The notes beneath the pieces are model-generated. The model ran no database searches. It saw only the letters and a list, made by a program, of their open reading frames with translations, and had not been told where the DNA came from. From Candidatus Melainabacteria bacterium (lineage in GTDB: Bacteria > Cyanobacteriota > Vampirovibrionia > Vampirovibrionales > JAJTHC01): a stretch of DNA of 7,346 nt. How positions within the stretch are numbered: the first letter of the stretch is position 1; every line of letters begins with the position of its first letter. The stretch lies in assembly GCA_026389055.1 (NCBI GenBank), contig JAPLIO010000158.1, forward strand, positions 1 to 7,346, in the 5' to 3' direction. Made by a program: the position numbers and the translations under genes. This document shows, piece after piece, positions 1-7,060 of this stretch.

Positions 1-44
1 ATGACGACATTCAATCTTTGAATCTGTATAACAACCATTTTTGA

Positions 45-72
45 TTGCCTCGAATAAAATGCCATCTATACT
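45..72 (+). promoter_or_regulatory. putative sigma70 promoter of ileS
   Basis: A -35-like TTGCCT (45-50) and a -10-like TATACT (67-72) are separated by 16 bases. The -10 matches the consensus in 5 of 6 bases and the -35 in 4 of 6. Transcription would start near 79 and give a leader of about 70 nt. The same -35 hexamer precedes the pheT candidate promoter. A second -10-like TATGAT at 91-96 has no good -35. This is pattern matching only. Confidence 0.4.
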
Positions 73-131
73 TTACTGGGTACTTTGCGGTATGATTGAT
101 AAACGATTGCTACCCTGTTTGCTCCAATTTT

Positions 132-160
132 AAAGGCTCTATGTTGTTATGATGATGATG
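132..160 (+). promoter_or_regulatory. ileS translation start region: weak SD, mini-ORF, four tandem ATGs
   Basis: An AAAGG Shine-Dalgarno-like string lies at 132-136. An ATG at 141 opens a tiny frame, ATG TTG TTA TGA (141-152), 4 nt after it. The TGA of that frame overlaps the first of four in-frame ileS ATGs (149, 152, 155, 158) in an ATGA arrangement. The ileS ATGs lie 12 to 21 nt from the AAAGG, which is long. An in-frame TAA at 131-133 and the absence of other start codons limit the ileS start to these four. Initiation by coupling from the mini-ORF is possible but inferred. Confidence 0.4.
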
Positions 161-3154
161 AACGCACAACCCGAAACCCCCAACTACAAACAAACCTTAC
201 AACTACCTGAAACCACCTTCCCCATGCGGGCTGGGGCAACTGTTCGGGAACCCGAAATTCAAGCCTTTTGGGAAGAACACGACGTTTACAAACAAGTGCT
301 AGCCCAACGAAGCATCGCTAACAAATTCGTTTTGCACGATGGCCCCCCTTACCTGTCTTCAGAAAACATCCATATTGGCACGGCTCTCAACAAAATTTTA
401 AAAGATATTGTCATTCGCTTTAAAAACCTGCAAGGCTTCTACACCCCCTACGTTCCGGGGTACGATGGACACGGTCTGCCCATTGAAGCCGCCGTTGAAA
501 AGAAAATCAAAGGGGGCAGAAAAGCCGTTTCCCCACTTGAATTACGGGAAAAATGCCGAGCCTTCGCCCACGGTAACTTAAAAGGGCAAGAAACCAACTT
601 CAAACGCTTAGGCATTTCAGGGCATTGGGAAAGCCCTTATTTAACCATCGACGGCGATTTTGAAGCTCGGCAAATTGAGCTTTTTGCTGAGATGGTCAAA
701 AAAGGCTACGTTTATAAAGGCTTAAAACCCGTGCATTGGTGCCCCGTTTCAGAATCTGCCATGGCAGAAGCGGAAATTGAATACGCCGACGTTGAAAGCC
801 ATAGCATTCATGTGTTGTTCCCCCTAAAAAACCTTGAAAAAGCTTATGGAAGCCCGCTCTCACCCGAACAAGCAACGCTATTAACCGATGCTTCTATCCT
901 CATCTGGACAACCACGCCTTGGACATTGCCTTCCAACGTGGCGTTAGCCGTGCATCCAAGTTTTGAATATACCGTGCTTCAAACCGAAGCCTTTGGCAAA
1001 ATCGTAGTGGCAACCGATAGGTTAGAGCCTATCGAAAAACTGCTGAAACAGGAAAAATCGCCCACTAAATTAGGCACGCTTAAAGGGATAGATTTAGCTG
1101 GCCTACAGGCGAATCACCCCTTTACAGAAGGCAAAAAATCGGTTGTACTCAATGCCCTATTTGTAACGTTAGATGCGGGTACGGGTATTGTTCACATTGC
1201 CCCTGGGCATGGGCCTGATGACTTTCAAGCCGTGCAAACGCTCAATCGGGAGCACCTCAAACACGCTCCGCTCCCCATTCTTTCACCCATTGATGGGCGA
1301 GGGCTTTTCATGGCGGAACCCTTCGTGCCTGAAGCCGTTCAGGGGCAGTTCTACGAAAAAGCCAATTGGGTCATTTTAGATATTCTCAAGGCTCAAAACG
1401 CCTTGGTGCATCATTATTTGTTCACGCATAGCTACCCACATAGCTGGCGGGCTAAAACGCCTGTCATCTTCCGTGCCACAGAACAGTGGTTCATTAACGT
1501 CGATGCCTTCAGACAAACGGCGTTGAGCGAAATTCAAGGCGTTGAATGGATTCCTGAACGGGGGCAAACTCGCATTAGCACCATGGTAGCTAATCGGGCG
1601 GAATGGTGTATTAGTCGGCAACGGTTGTGGGGCGTCCCTATTCCTGCGTTTTACACGCCTGACGGGCAAACCCATTTAACCCCCGAAATTACGGCGTTGG
1701 TGGCTCAACTATTTCGGGAAGAAACCAGCGATGCTTGGGTGAAATACCCCACCCCTGAAACGCTGATTCCTCGGTTACAAGCCATTTTACCCACTTGGGA
1801 AACCCTGCCTGCTAGGCAAAAAACAGGCTTTTCCGTTCAGCAGTTGGAAGTTGCTTTAGCCCCGCTGTTGGCTCATCCGTTAGATTCGCTTCGTAAAGAA
1901 GAAGACGTGATGGACGTTTGGTTTGATTCGGGCGTAACCCATACCACCGTGGTAGAAGCCCGCAAGGAACTGCTGGGCGATTTGCCTGCGGAACTTTATT
2001 TGGAAGGCTCCGACCAGCACCGTGGTTGGTTTCAATCTTCGTTGCTAACCAGCGTGATGTTGCGTGAAAAAGCTCCGTACAAAGCGGTTTTAACCCACGG
2101 GTTTGTGCTAGATGAAAACGGGCGGAAGATGTCTAAAAGCCTTGGCAACGTGGTAGACCCTAATACGGTCATCAAAGAATACGGTGCTGATGTGCTTCGG
2201 CTTTGGGTTGCCAGCGTTGATTTCACTAACGATGTACGTATTGGTAAGGGTGCCTTGAAGCAACTGGCGGATATTTATCGGAAAATTCGCAACACGCTTC
2301 GGTTTTTATTGGGCAATTTGGCGGGCTTCACCCCCGCTACAGATGCCTTGCCTTATGAATCCCTTTCATCCTTAGATAAATATGTTCTGCACAGGGTGGC
2401 GTTGGTTTCTGAAAAAATTACGCAGGCGTTTGCGGCTTATGAATTCCACAAATTTTATCAGTTGGTGCAAAATCTTTGCGTGGTAGAACTTTCCAGCCTG
2501 TATTTTGATATTGTGAAAGATATTTTGTACTGCAACGCCAAAACAGATACCGTTCGGTTAGGCGTGCAGACGGTGCTTTATGAAGTGCTACTGGTTTTAA
2601 GCAGGCTCATTATTCCTGTGATGCCCCACTTGGCAGAAGATTTATGGTCTCATTGGCCAGAAAATCAACGCCCGAATTTTGGGTTTGAATCGCCACCTGT
2701 TTCTATTTTAATGGCACCTTGGCCTGAAATTCCAGCCCAGTGGAAACTGGCTCCAACGGATGCCAAAGCGTTTGAAGCCTTGCTTTCGTTGCGGGAAACG
2801 GTCAATGTAGCGTTGGAAGATGCTCGCTCAAAAGATTTAATTGGTAGTGCCTTAGAAGCCGCTATTATTATTCAGCCTCTTTCGGCGGATTGGGATTTTC
2901 TTCGGGCAATGCAGGAAACCGAATTGGAGACCCTTTTCTTAGTTTCGCAAGTGCATTTACAGCAAGAGGCTGACCCTAAAGCGGTGTTCGGGCGGTATGC
3001 GGTGTTGGCGGAACAAGAAGTAGATGGTGAATACAGAGTTTTTGCGGTGCAGGCAGCGGGCAAAAAATGCGACCGTTGCTGGCAGTATTGTGAAACAGTT
3101 GGGCAATTTACAGACCACCCTACTATTTGCCACCGTTGCCATCAGGCGGTGTAG
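149..3154 (+). CDS. ileS: isoleucyl-tRNA synthetase (IleRS, bacterial type 1)
   Basis: Cytoplasmic class I synthetase that charges tRNA-Ile using ATP; 1001 aa, somewhat longer than the roughly 930-960 aa usual for the family. Visible landmarks in order: HIGH-type motif as HIGT (residues 75-78, in PPYLSSENIHIGT), GYDGHGLPIE (104-113), CP1 editing domain about 215-420 with WTTTPWTLPSN (253-263) and GTGIVHIAPGHGPDDF (344-359), WCISRQRLWG (486-495), DVWFDSG (589-595), KMSKS (660-664), helical anticodon-binding region about 700-890, and a C-terminal zinc finger with Cys974, 977, 994 and 997. The zinc finger and overall architecture indicate type 1 rather than the mupirocin-hyper-resistant type 2. 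The stretch 496-588 looks about 30 residues longer than in E. coli. The start is one of four tandem ATGs; 149 is the furthest upstream. No terminator follows, so read-through into the next gene is likely. Confidence 0.97.
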   Translation: MMMMNAQPETPNYKQTLQLPETTFPMRAGATVREPEIQAFWEEHDVYKQVLAQRSIANKFVLHDGPPYLSSENIHIGTALNKILKDIVIRFKNLQGFYTPYVPGYDGHGLPIEAAVEKKIKGGRKAVSPLELREKCRAFAHGNLKGQETNFKRLGISGHWESPYLTIDGDFEARQIELFAEMVKKGYVYKGLKPVHWCPVSESAMAEAEIEYADVESHSIHVLFPLKNLEKAYGSPLSPEQATLLTDASILIWTTTPWTLPSNVALAVHPSFEYTVLQTEAFGKIVVATDRLEPIEKLLKQEKSPTKLGTLKGIDLAGLQANHPFTEGKKSVVLNALFVTLDAGTGIVHIAPGHGPDDFQAVQTLNREHLKHAPLPILSPIDGRGLFMAEPFVPEAVQGQFYEKANWVILDILKAQNALVHHYLFTHSYPHSWRAKTPVIFRATEQWFINVDAFRQTALSEIQGVEWIPERGQTRISTMVANRAEWCISRQRLWGVPIPAFYTPDGQTHLTPEITALVAQLFREETSDAWVKYPTPETLIPRLQAILPTWETLPARQKTGFSVQQLEVALAPLLAHPLDSLRKEEDVMDVWFDSGVTHTTVVEARKELLGDLPAELYLEGSDQHRGWFQSSLLTSVMLREKAPYKAVLTHGFVLDENGRKMSKSLGNVVDPNTVIKEYGADVLRLWVASVDFTNDVRIGKGALKQLADIYRKIRNTLRFLLGNLAGFTPATDALPYESLSSLDKYVLHRVALVSEKITQAFAAYEFHKFYQLVQNLCVVELSSLYFDIVKDILYCNAKTDTVRLGVQTVLYEVLLVLSRLIIPVMPHLAEDLWSHWPENQRPNFGFESPPVSILMAPWPEIPAQWKLAPTDAKAFEALLSLRETVNVALEDARSKDLIGSALEAAIIIQPLSADWDFLRAMQETELETLFLVSQVHLQQEADPKAVFGRYAVLAEQEVDGEYRVFAVQAAGKKCDRCWQYCETVGQFTDHPTICHRCHQAV

Positions 3155-3175
3155 GTTATAATCGGTTTAAACCTA
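3136..3175 (+). promoter_or_regulatory. putative promoter and dyad upstream of the secreted-protein gene
   Basis: A perfect -10 box TATAAT (3157-3162) follows a TTGCCA (3136-3141; 5 of 6 to TTGACA) with a short 15-base spacer. The -35 lies inside the ileS zinc-finger codons. Two dyads surround the -10 and the expected start point: TAGGTT (3152-3157) paired with AACCTA (3170-3175), and the 10-bp palindrome GGTTTAAACC (3164-3173). The placement is operator-like, but short palindromes arise often by chance. An SD-like AGGGAAG (3175-3181) follows with normal spacing to the ATG at 3188. Confidence 0.45.
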
Positions 3176-3187
3176 GGGAAGTAATCA

Positions 3188-3727
3188 ATGAAAAAGCGTC
3201 TAGCTCTAACTTTTTTGGGCGGAATTCTATCCTTGTGCTTAGGCAGTGGGTTGGTGGCTCATTCAATTTATTCAGGTGAAGAAGAAATACTTTCCGTTAA
3301 AACAGGGACTTCTTTTGGGCATTGTGGGGGGTATTGCACCCAAGATTTTGTTATAACTCGTGATAAAATTATCTACACCCAAATCGCTAATCCTATCGGA
3401 GGCGGGCAGTATCCTAAAGGCTTTCAGCCAGTTATCAAACAAGAAATCCCTATCAAACAAGAAAAATGGGATGACTTACTGAGAGTCAACGCCTATAAAG
3501 ATTTTCAAAAGTTGCCCAACACCATTGGTTGCCCAGATTGTGCGGATGGTGGGGCGGAATGGATTGAAGTCAATAAAGCAAGCCGTTTCGATTGCGAGAC
3601 GCCAAAACGATTATATTCAAAAAAGGTAACCTTTGAATATGGCAAACCGTTGCCTGCCAATAACGCTTTCGCTGAAAAATTGAGGCAGCTAAGGGTGGAA
3701 ATCATCAAGCAATACGGTAAAAAATAA
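3188..3727 (+). CDS. exported protein with CxxxC and CxxC motifs, function unknown
   Basis: A 179-aa protein that I cannot name. The N-terminus has MKKR followed by a hydrophobic stretch (about 5-24), a typical Sec signal peptide with likely cleavage near Ala24. Cys17 lies in the hydrophobic core but is preceded by Leu, so it is not a good lipobox. The mature part has CGGYC (46-50), a VITRDKIIYT strand (55-64), GCPDCADGGAEWIEV (114-128), a further Cys136, then KKVTFEYG (145-152) and a basic C-terminus. The paired cysteines suggest disulfides or metal binding outside the cytoplasm. The layout recalls small secreted beta-rich proteins of Bacteroidota and others, but that is from memory. The ATG has a good SD (AGGGAAG) and lies 33 nt after ileS, so the gene may be read from ileS as well as from its own promoter. 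The stop codon abuts that of the opposing gene. Confidence 0.85.
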   Translation: MKKRLALTFLGGILSLCLGSGLVAHSIYSGEEEILSVKTGTSFGHCGGYCTQDFVITRDKIIYTQIANPIGGGQYPKGFQPVIKQEIPIKQEKWDDLLRVNAYKDFQKLPNTIGCPDCADGGAEWIEVNKASRFDCETPKRLYSKKVTFEYGKPLPANNAFAEKLRQLRVEIIKQYGKK

Positions 3728-3744
3728 CTATCGCTGAGTTTTTT
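3719..3744. terminator. putative weak bidirectional terminator shared by convergent genes
   Basis: Six A (3719-3724) are followed by AACT (3726-3729), a 7-nt loop, AGTT (3737-3740) and a T run ending at 3744 (T at 3739-3744). Read from either strand this gives a small hairpin followed by a U tract. The A and T tracts can extend the stem by about three pairs past one mismatch. The stem is short and AT-rich, so efficiency is doubtful. It overlaps the last codons of both flanking genes, whose stops abut at 3727/3728. Confidence 0.4.
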
Positions 3745-4384
3745 CTGTTAATAAGGTGTATACTTCTTTTGCGTTGGGTATATTGCTTAATTTAATCCGA
3801 CTATGTTTAAATAGTGGTTTTAAAAGAAAAAGCCATTCCGTTAAATAAGGGTCAGGAAGTGTGTCCACAATCAACAGTGTATAATCAGAATACATAGGTG
3901 GATAATAAGCCGAATACAACTTTTGCATAGAATAAAACAGTGAAGTCTTCTCTGTAAAACAAACACTGCCTAACGCTTGGGATTTTTGAAACCACTGGCT
4001 ATAGGTAGCAATTTCTGTGATGTTAGTATAGTCAATTTGAATGACTTTTTGCTTGTTAGTATCATCGGTTACTTGAGTAATTAGTAAATGGTCATCGTAA
4101 AATTCGTAGATTGTCTTCTGTAGCCTTTTTTTCTTTGTATACAGATAAAAGAAAAGCCCTAGAGGGCCTCCTAATAATCCCCAAAACCCAAAGAAAAACG
4201 GAGCAATTTGTCCCATATTCGATTGTGTTGTTGGAAAGAAAATTGAAAGTAAAACAATCGAAAAGCCTCCGAAAAACCCACCAGTCCAAACTGTAAAAAA
4301 CAGGAGGAAGGGTAGTTGTACTAATAATTCGGGCAATAGAAAAAAATTAGGCTTCACGCTTAAAATGGGCGATTGATTTTCCAT
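3728..4384 (-). CDS. two-TM membrane protein with putative bacterial PH-like domain
   Basis: A 218-aa protein, not recognised by name. Two strongly hydrophobic segments (about 26-50 and 60-82) form a likely membrane hairpin, followed by KKKR (84-87), which favours a cytoplasmic C-terminus. From about residue 91 the pattern YEFYDDHLLIT, then IQIDYTNITEIATYSQW, resembles the bacterial PH (bPH2/DUF304-type) domains found after two helices in small membrane proteins. The end IPNAKEVYTLLTEK also fits how such domains close. This is inferred from pattern only. No catalytic motif is visible. Hand counts on three 60-base lines gave about 28 to 37% GC, against 55 to 58% for single lines of pheT and ileS, hinting at a different history. 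The ATG at 4384 has an AAGGA-type SD, but with an unusually long gap that contains eight T in a row. The gene runs convergent to its left neighbour and is co-directional with pheT. Confidence 0.8.
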   Translation of the reverse strand: MENQSPILSVKPNFFLLPELLVQLPFLLFFTVWTGGFFGGFSIVLLSIFFPTTQSNMGQIAPFFFGFWGLLGGPLGLFFYLYTKKKRLQKTIYEFYDDHLLITQVTDDTNKQKVIQIDYTNITEIATYSQWFQKSQALGSVCFTEKTSLFYSMQKLYSAYYPPMYSDYTLLIVDTLPDPYLTEWLFLLKPLFKHSRIKLSNIPNAKEVYTLLTEKTQR

Positions 4385-4387
4385 GCT

Positions 4388-4413
4388 AAAAAAAAGTTCC
4401 TTACGGTTCCGTA
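4388..4413 (-). promoter_or_regulatory. leader of the membrane-protein gene: distant SD, T8 tract, small dyad
   Basis: On the minus strand AAGGAAC lies just upstream of TTTTTTTT (A run at 4388-4395 on the plus strand), and the ATG follows after AGC. The gap from AAGG to ATG is 14 nt. Slippage in the T8 tract would change SD spacing. A 12-base dyad TACGGTTCCGTA (4402-4413) lies immediately upstream of the SD. Confidence 0.35.
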
Positions 4414-4456
4414 TTTTGCTTAATTTCTTTCTCCTTCTTTCGACACTTAATCGGCC

Positions 4457-4485
4457 ATTCTACATCCCCCCTTCTTTTAAGTGAA
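4457..4485 (-). promoter_or_regulatory. putative promoter of the membrane-protein gene
   Basis: On the minus strand TTCACT (plus 4480-4485; 4 of 6 to TTGACA) and TAGAAT (plus 4457-4462; 5 of 6 to TATAAT) are separated by 17 bases. Transcription would start near 4450, giving a leader of about 65 nt. The region between the pheT stop and this gene has no better candidate that I could see. Read-through from pheT is the alternative. Confidence 0.3.
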
Positions 4486-4504
4486 AAAACCGTTACAACG
4501 ACTG

Positions 4505-4531
4505 ATACCCACTCAAAGATTGAATGGGTAT
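4505..4531 (-). terminator. hairpin 3' of pheT, likely transcript end
   Basis: Arms of 12 bases (4505-4516 and 4520-4531) pair around a 3-nt loop, beginning 6 nt after the pheT stop. The single imperfect pair is an A/C mismatch read on the plus strand but a G-U wobble in minus-strand RNA, which favours action in the pheT transcript. No U tract follows directly; a run of six U comes about 15 nt later (plus 4484-4489). It may therefore be an imperfect terminator or an RNA 3'-end stabiliser. Confidence 0.5.
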
Positions 4532-4537
4532 AAAACC

Positions 4538-7060
4538 CTATCGTAAGGCAACACCTAAATTTGCCTCAAACTGCTGGCGTAACTGGGTCATCCACCCATC
4601 TACTTCGGCATCAGTTAGGGTACGGTCGTTGGTTTGCCATGTGAACCGATACGCCAAACTGCGATGCCCTTCTGGCAACCCTGCCCCGTTGTATTCATCG
4701 AACAACTGAACGGTTTTTAACGCGGAAAACACCTGCTGCTGTTGGCTTTCCAAGAAATTGAGAACGGCTTGATGGCTTAAACTGGTGGGGGCGGAAAACG
4801 CCATATCCCGCAACATGGCGGGGTAGGGAGAAAGAGCGATTATTTTAGGTTCTGCAGTGGCTTGGGTTGCGATGCGTTGTTCGATTGTTTTCAGCAATAA
4901 ATCCGCATCTAGTTCCAACACAAACAGGGGGTGCTTACTTTTTAATTGCTTTTGAATGGCAGGATGCACCTGCCCTAAAACGGCGAGCGGTTTTTTCTTT
5001 TCGGTTAAAACGCAACTGGCACTTCGCCCTGGGTGAAAAACCCCAGCCTCCCCAGTGAGTGGTTCAAAACTGATGGCGTGGGCATCTACCGAAAACCCGA
5101 ACCGCCCCAAGAAGGCTTCTAGCAAGCCTTTTAGGGTGTAAAAATCTGTTGTTGTGGCTAATTTGGCTTGCCAGCCTGTTGCTTTGGGTTGCCCTACAAT
5201 CAGCATGGCTAAATTGAGCTTTTCCTGCACGCCTGTTTGTTTATGCCCTGCTTTGCCTCGTTTAAAATACGAACGCCCCAATTCGTACACCCATAAGGCG
5301 TCTTCGCCGTAGGCTAAATTGGTTTTGGCAACATCTAACAACGTAGGAATGACGCTTTGCCTTAACAACATATGTTCGCTGCTATGTGAATTGGAGAGTT
5401 TTACCAACGAAGCTTCGTCGGGCAGGCAACCGACATCGGCTAATAACGCTTCGCCCACAAGGCTGGTGGTCATCACTTCACTTAAGCCTAACCCGCATAA
5501 GACAGACCGAAACTGCCCCAATAGCCTTTGCCTGTTTGAGCGATTAACGGTTTGATTGGTGGCGGGCAGGCTTTCAGGTACGGCTTGGTAGCCGTCAATA
5601 CGAACAATTTCTTCAATTAAATCAATTTCTTTTAGCACATCTCGTTGGCGGAAAGATGGCACGGAAACGCTTAAAATGCCTTCGCTAGAAGCAACCACGC
5701 CAAACCCTAAGCCCTGTAACGATTGTTGGACTTTTTCGGCTTCGTAGGGCTTCCCAATAAGGGCTTCTAATCGGCTTAAACGAAGGGGTACGGTAACGGC
5801 ATCAACCGTGGTTCTACCTACGGCTTGCCATGAAACCACCGTACCACCTGCCCATTCTTGCAATAAGTAAATAGCCCGTTGCATGGCGGTTTGCACCGAA
5901 CCTGCATCTACACCTCGTTCAAACCGAGCGGAACTTTCGGTGCGAATCCCCACGCTTCTGGCTGAACGCCGTGTGCTAGCCGTTGGGAAGCACGCCGCTT
6001 CTAAAAAGACGGTGGTTGAGCCTTCATGAATGGCGGTTGAAGCCCCACCCATCACGCCACCAAGGGCGACAGGGGTATCATCTTTGGTAATTACAACGGA
6101 TTGTTCGCTTAGCGTATAGGTGGTTTCATCCAAGCAAGCTAAGGTTTCGCCTGATTGGGCTAAACGCACGCCAACCGTGCCATTCAAGCCTAATAAATCT
6201 GCATCAAACGTGTGGAGCGGTTGCCCCAATTCCAACATCACAAAATTGGTTACATCCACCACGTTGTTAATGGCTCGAATGCCTGCTGAAGCTAAGCGTT
6301 GTTGCACCCATTGCGGCGATGGAGCAACCTTCACACCTGAAATTACAGCACCGCTATAGTACTCGCAAACAGTAGCATCGGAAGGGGCAATTTTAAGCGT
6401 TGGATGTTCAGCTACCGCAAGGGTTTCAAGGGTTTTTGGGTGTTGGATGGTACGGTTAAACAACGCCGAAACTTCCCGAGCCATCCCAATGTAGCTCATC
6501 CAATCGCCCCTGTTAGCGGTTGGGGCGGTTTCCAGCACGGCATCGGCGTTTTCGCCTAATTTGAGGGCTTCAATCAACGATTGCCCCAAGTGGGCATCGG
6601 AAACCAAGTCATTCAGCACCCAAATACCGCCATCGGCTTGGGTATACTGGGTTTCTAGGGCTAATTCTTCTAACGAACAAACCATGCCTTCGCTGGGAAT
6701 ACCTCGAATAACGGCGGGGGTTAGCGTGAACCATTCGCTGGTTTTACGGCTGTAAACGGTTGCTCCGTTTTGGGCAAAGGCGATAAACTGCCCCACGCCT
6801 ACGTTGGGGGCTCCACAAACTACTTGGGTTATACCCAGTTCAGCTCCTTGATTGACGGTTACTAACCGCAATTTATCTGCATTGGGGTGGGGGTTGAGGG
6901 CTTCTACTTTGGCTACAATCACGCCAGAAAACCGAGGGCCTGTGTAGGTTATCGCCCCTTCCACTTCCAGCCCTGCCCCTGTCAATGCTTCGCCGAGTGC
7001 TTGGGGGGAAATGCCTGAAAGGTTGATATAATCTGAAAGCCAGTGGTGTGAAAGTTTCAT
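4538..7060 (-). CDS. pheT: phenylalanyl-tRNA synthetase beta subunit
   Basis: Beta chain of the (alpha-beta)2 cytoplasmic enzyme that charges tRNA-Phe; 840 aa, slightly longer than the 795 aa of E. coli. The N-terminus MKLSHHWLSDYINL is typical and fixes the ATG at 7060. Domains in order: EMAP-like tRNA-binding OB fold about 42-160 (NPHPNADKLRLVTV, VVCGAPNV); B3/B4 editing domain about 225-405 (AINNVVDVTNFVMLELGQPLHTFDAD 263-288, VALGGVMGG 331-339, FERGVD 380-385), where His283 and Glu354 are probably the editing residues; B5 DNA-binding-like fold about 420-495; catalytic-like core about 500-735 with VFHPGRSA (674-681); ferredoxin-fold anticodon-binding domain about 743-839. No pheS lies upstream within the window, so the alpha subunit is encoded elsewhere and the gene appears monocistronic. 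The SD-like AAAAGGA is 13 nt from the ATG. Confidence 0.97.
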   Translation of the reverse strand: MKLSHHWLSDYINLSGISPQALGEALTGAGLEVEGAITYTGPRFSGVIVAKVEALNPHPNADKLRLVTVNQGAELGITQVVCGAPNVGVGQFIAFAQNGATVYSRKTSEWFTLTPAVIRGIPSEGMVCSLEELALETQYTQADGGIWVLNDLVSDAHLGQSLIEALKLGENADAVLETAPTANRGDWMSYIGMAREVSALFNRTIQHPKTLETLAVAEHPTLKIAPSDATVCEYYSGAVISGVKVAPSPQWVQQRLASAGIRAINNVVDVTNFVMLELGQPLHTFDADLLGLNGTVGVRLAQSGETLACLDETTYTLSEQSVVITKDDTPVALGGVMGGASTAIHEGSTTVFLEAACFPTASTRRSARSVGIRTESSARFERGVDAGSVQTAMQRAIYLLQEWAGGTVVSWQAVGRTTVDAVTVPLRLSRLEALIGKPYEAEKVQQSLQGLGFGVVASSEGILSVSVPSFRQRDVLKEIDLIEEIVRIDGYQAVPESLPATNQTVNRSNRQRLLGQFRSVLCGLGLSEVMTTSLVGEALLADVGCLPDEASLVKLSNSHSSEHMLLRQSVIPTLLDVAKTNLAYGEDALWVYELGRSYFKRGKAGHKQTGVQEKLNLAMLIVGQPKATGWQAKLATTTDFYTLKGLLEAFLGRFGFSVDAHAISFEPLTGEAGVFHPGRSASCVLTEKKKPLAVLGQVHPAIQKQLKSKHPLFVLELDADLLLKTIEQRIATQATAEPKIIALSPYPAMLRDMAFSAPTSLSHQAVLNFLESQQQQVFSALKTVQLFDEYNGAGLPEGHRSLAYRFTWQTNDRTLTDAEVDGWMTQLRQQFEANLGVALR

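Noticed and set aside
1..38. Possible divergent gene start on the minus strand (ATG at 38, peptide beginning MVVIQIQRLNVV)
   Set aside because: A GAGG lies nearby, but only 12 codons are in the window, no convincing promoter is seen, and the same bases form the hairpin shared with the pheT 3' end. It cannot be decided here.
1..148. T-box riboswitch upstream of ileS
   Set aside because: The leader is too short, with no specifier loop, no conserved T-box sequence and no terminator/antiterminator pair.
1376..1675. 99-codon frame antisense to ileS
   Set aside because: It lies wholly opposite conserved IleRS coding sequence and its translation looks like a reverse-frame shadow (Arg/Pro-rich, no domain).
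3227..3238. Lipoprotein lipobox around Cys17 of the exported protein
   Set aside because: The residue before the cysteine is Leu rather than Gly, Ala or Ser, and the cysteine sits in mid-hydrophobic core; an ordinary signal peptide fits better.
3155..4537. Genomic island or mobile element between ileS and pheT
   Set aside because: There is no transposase, integrase, terminal repeats or tRNA; two small genes with one AT-rich member are not enough to call an island.
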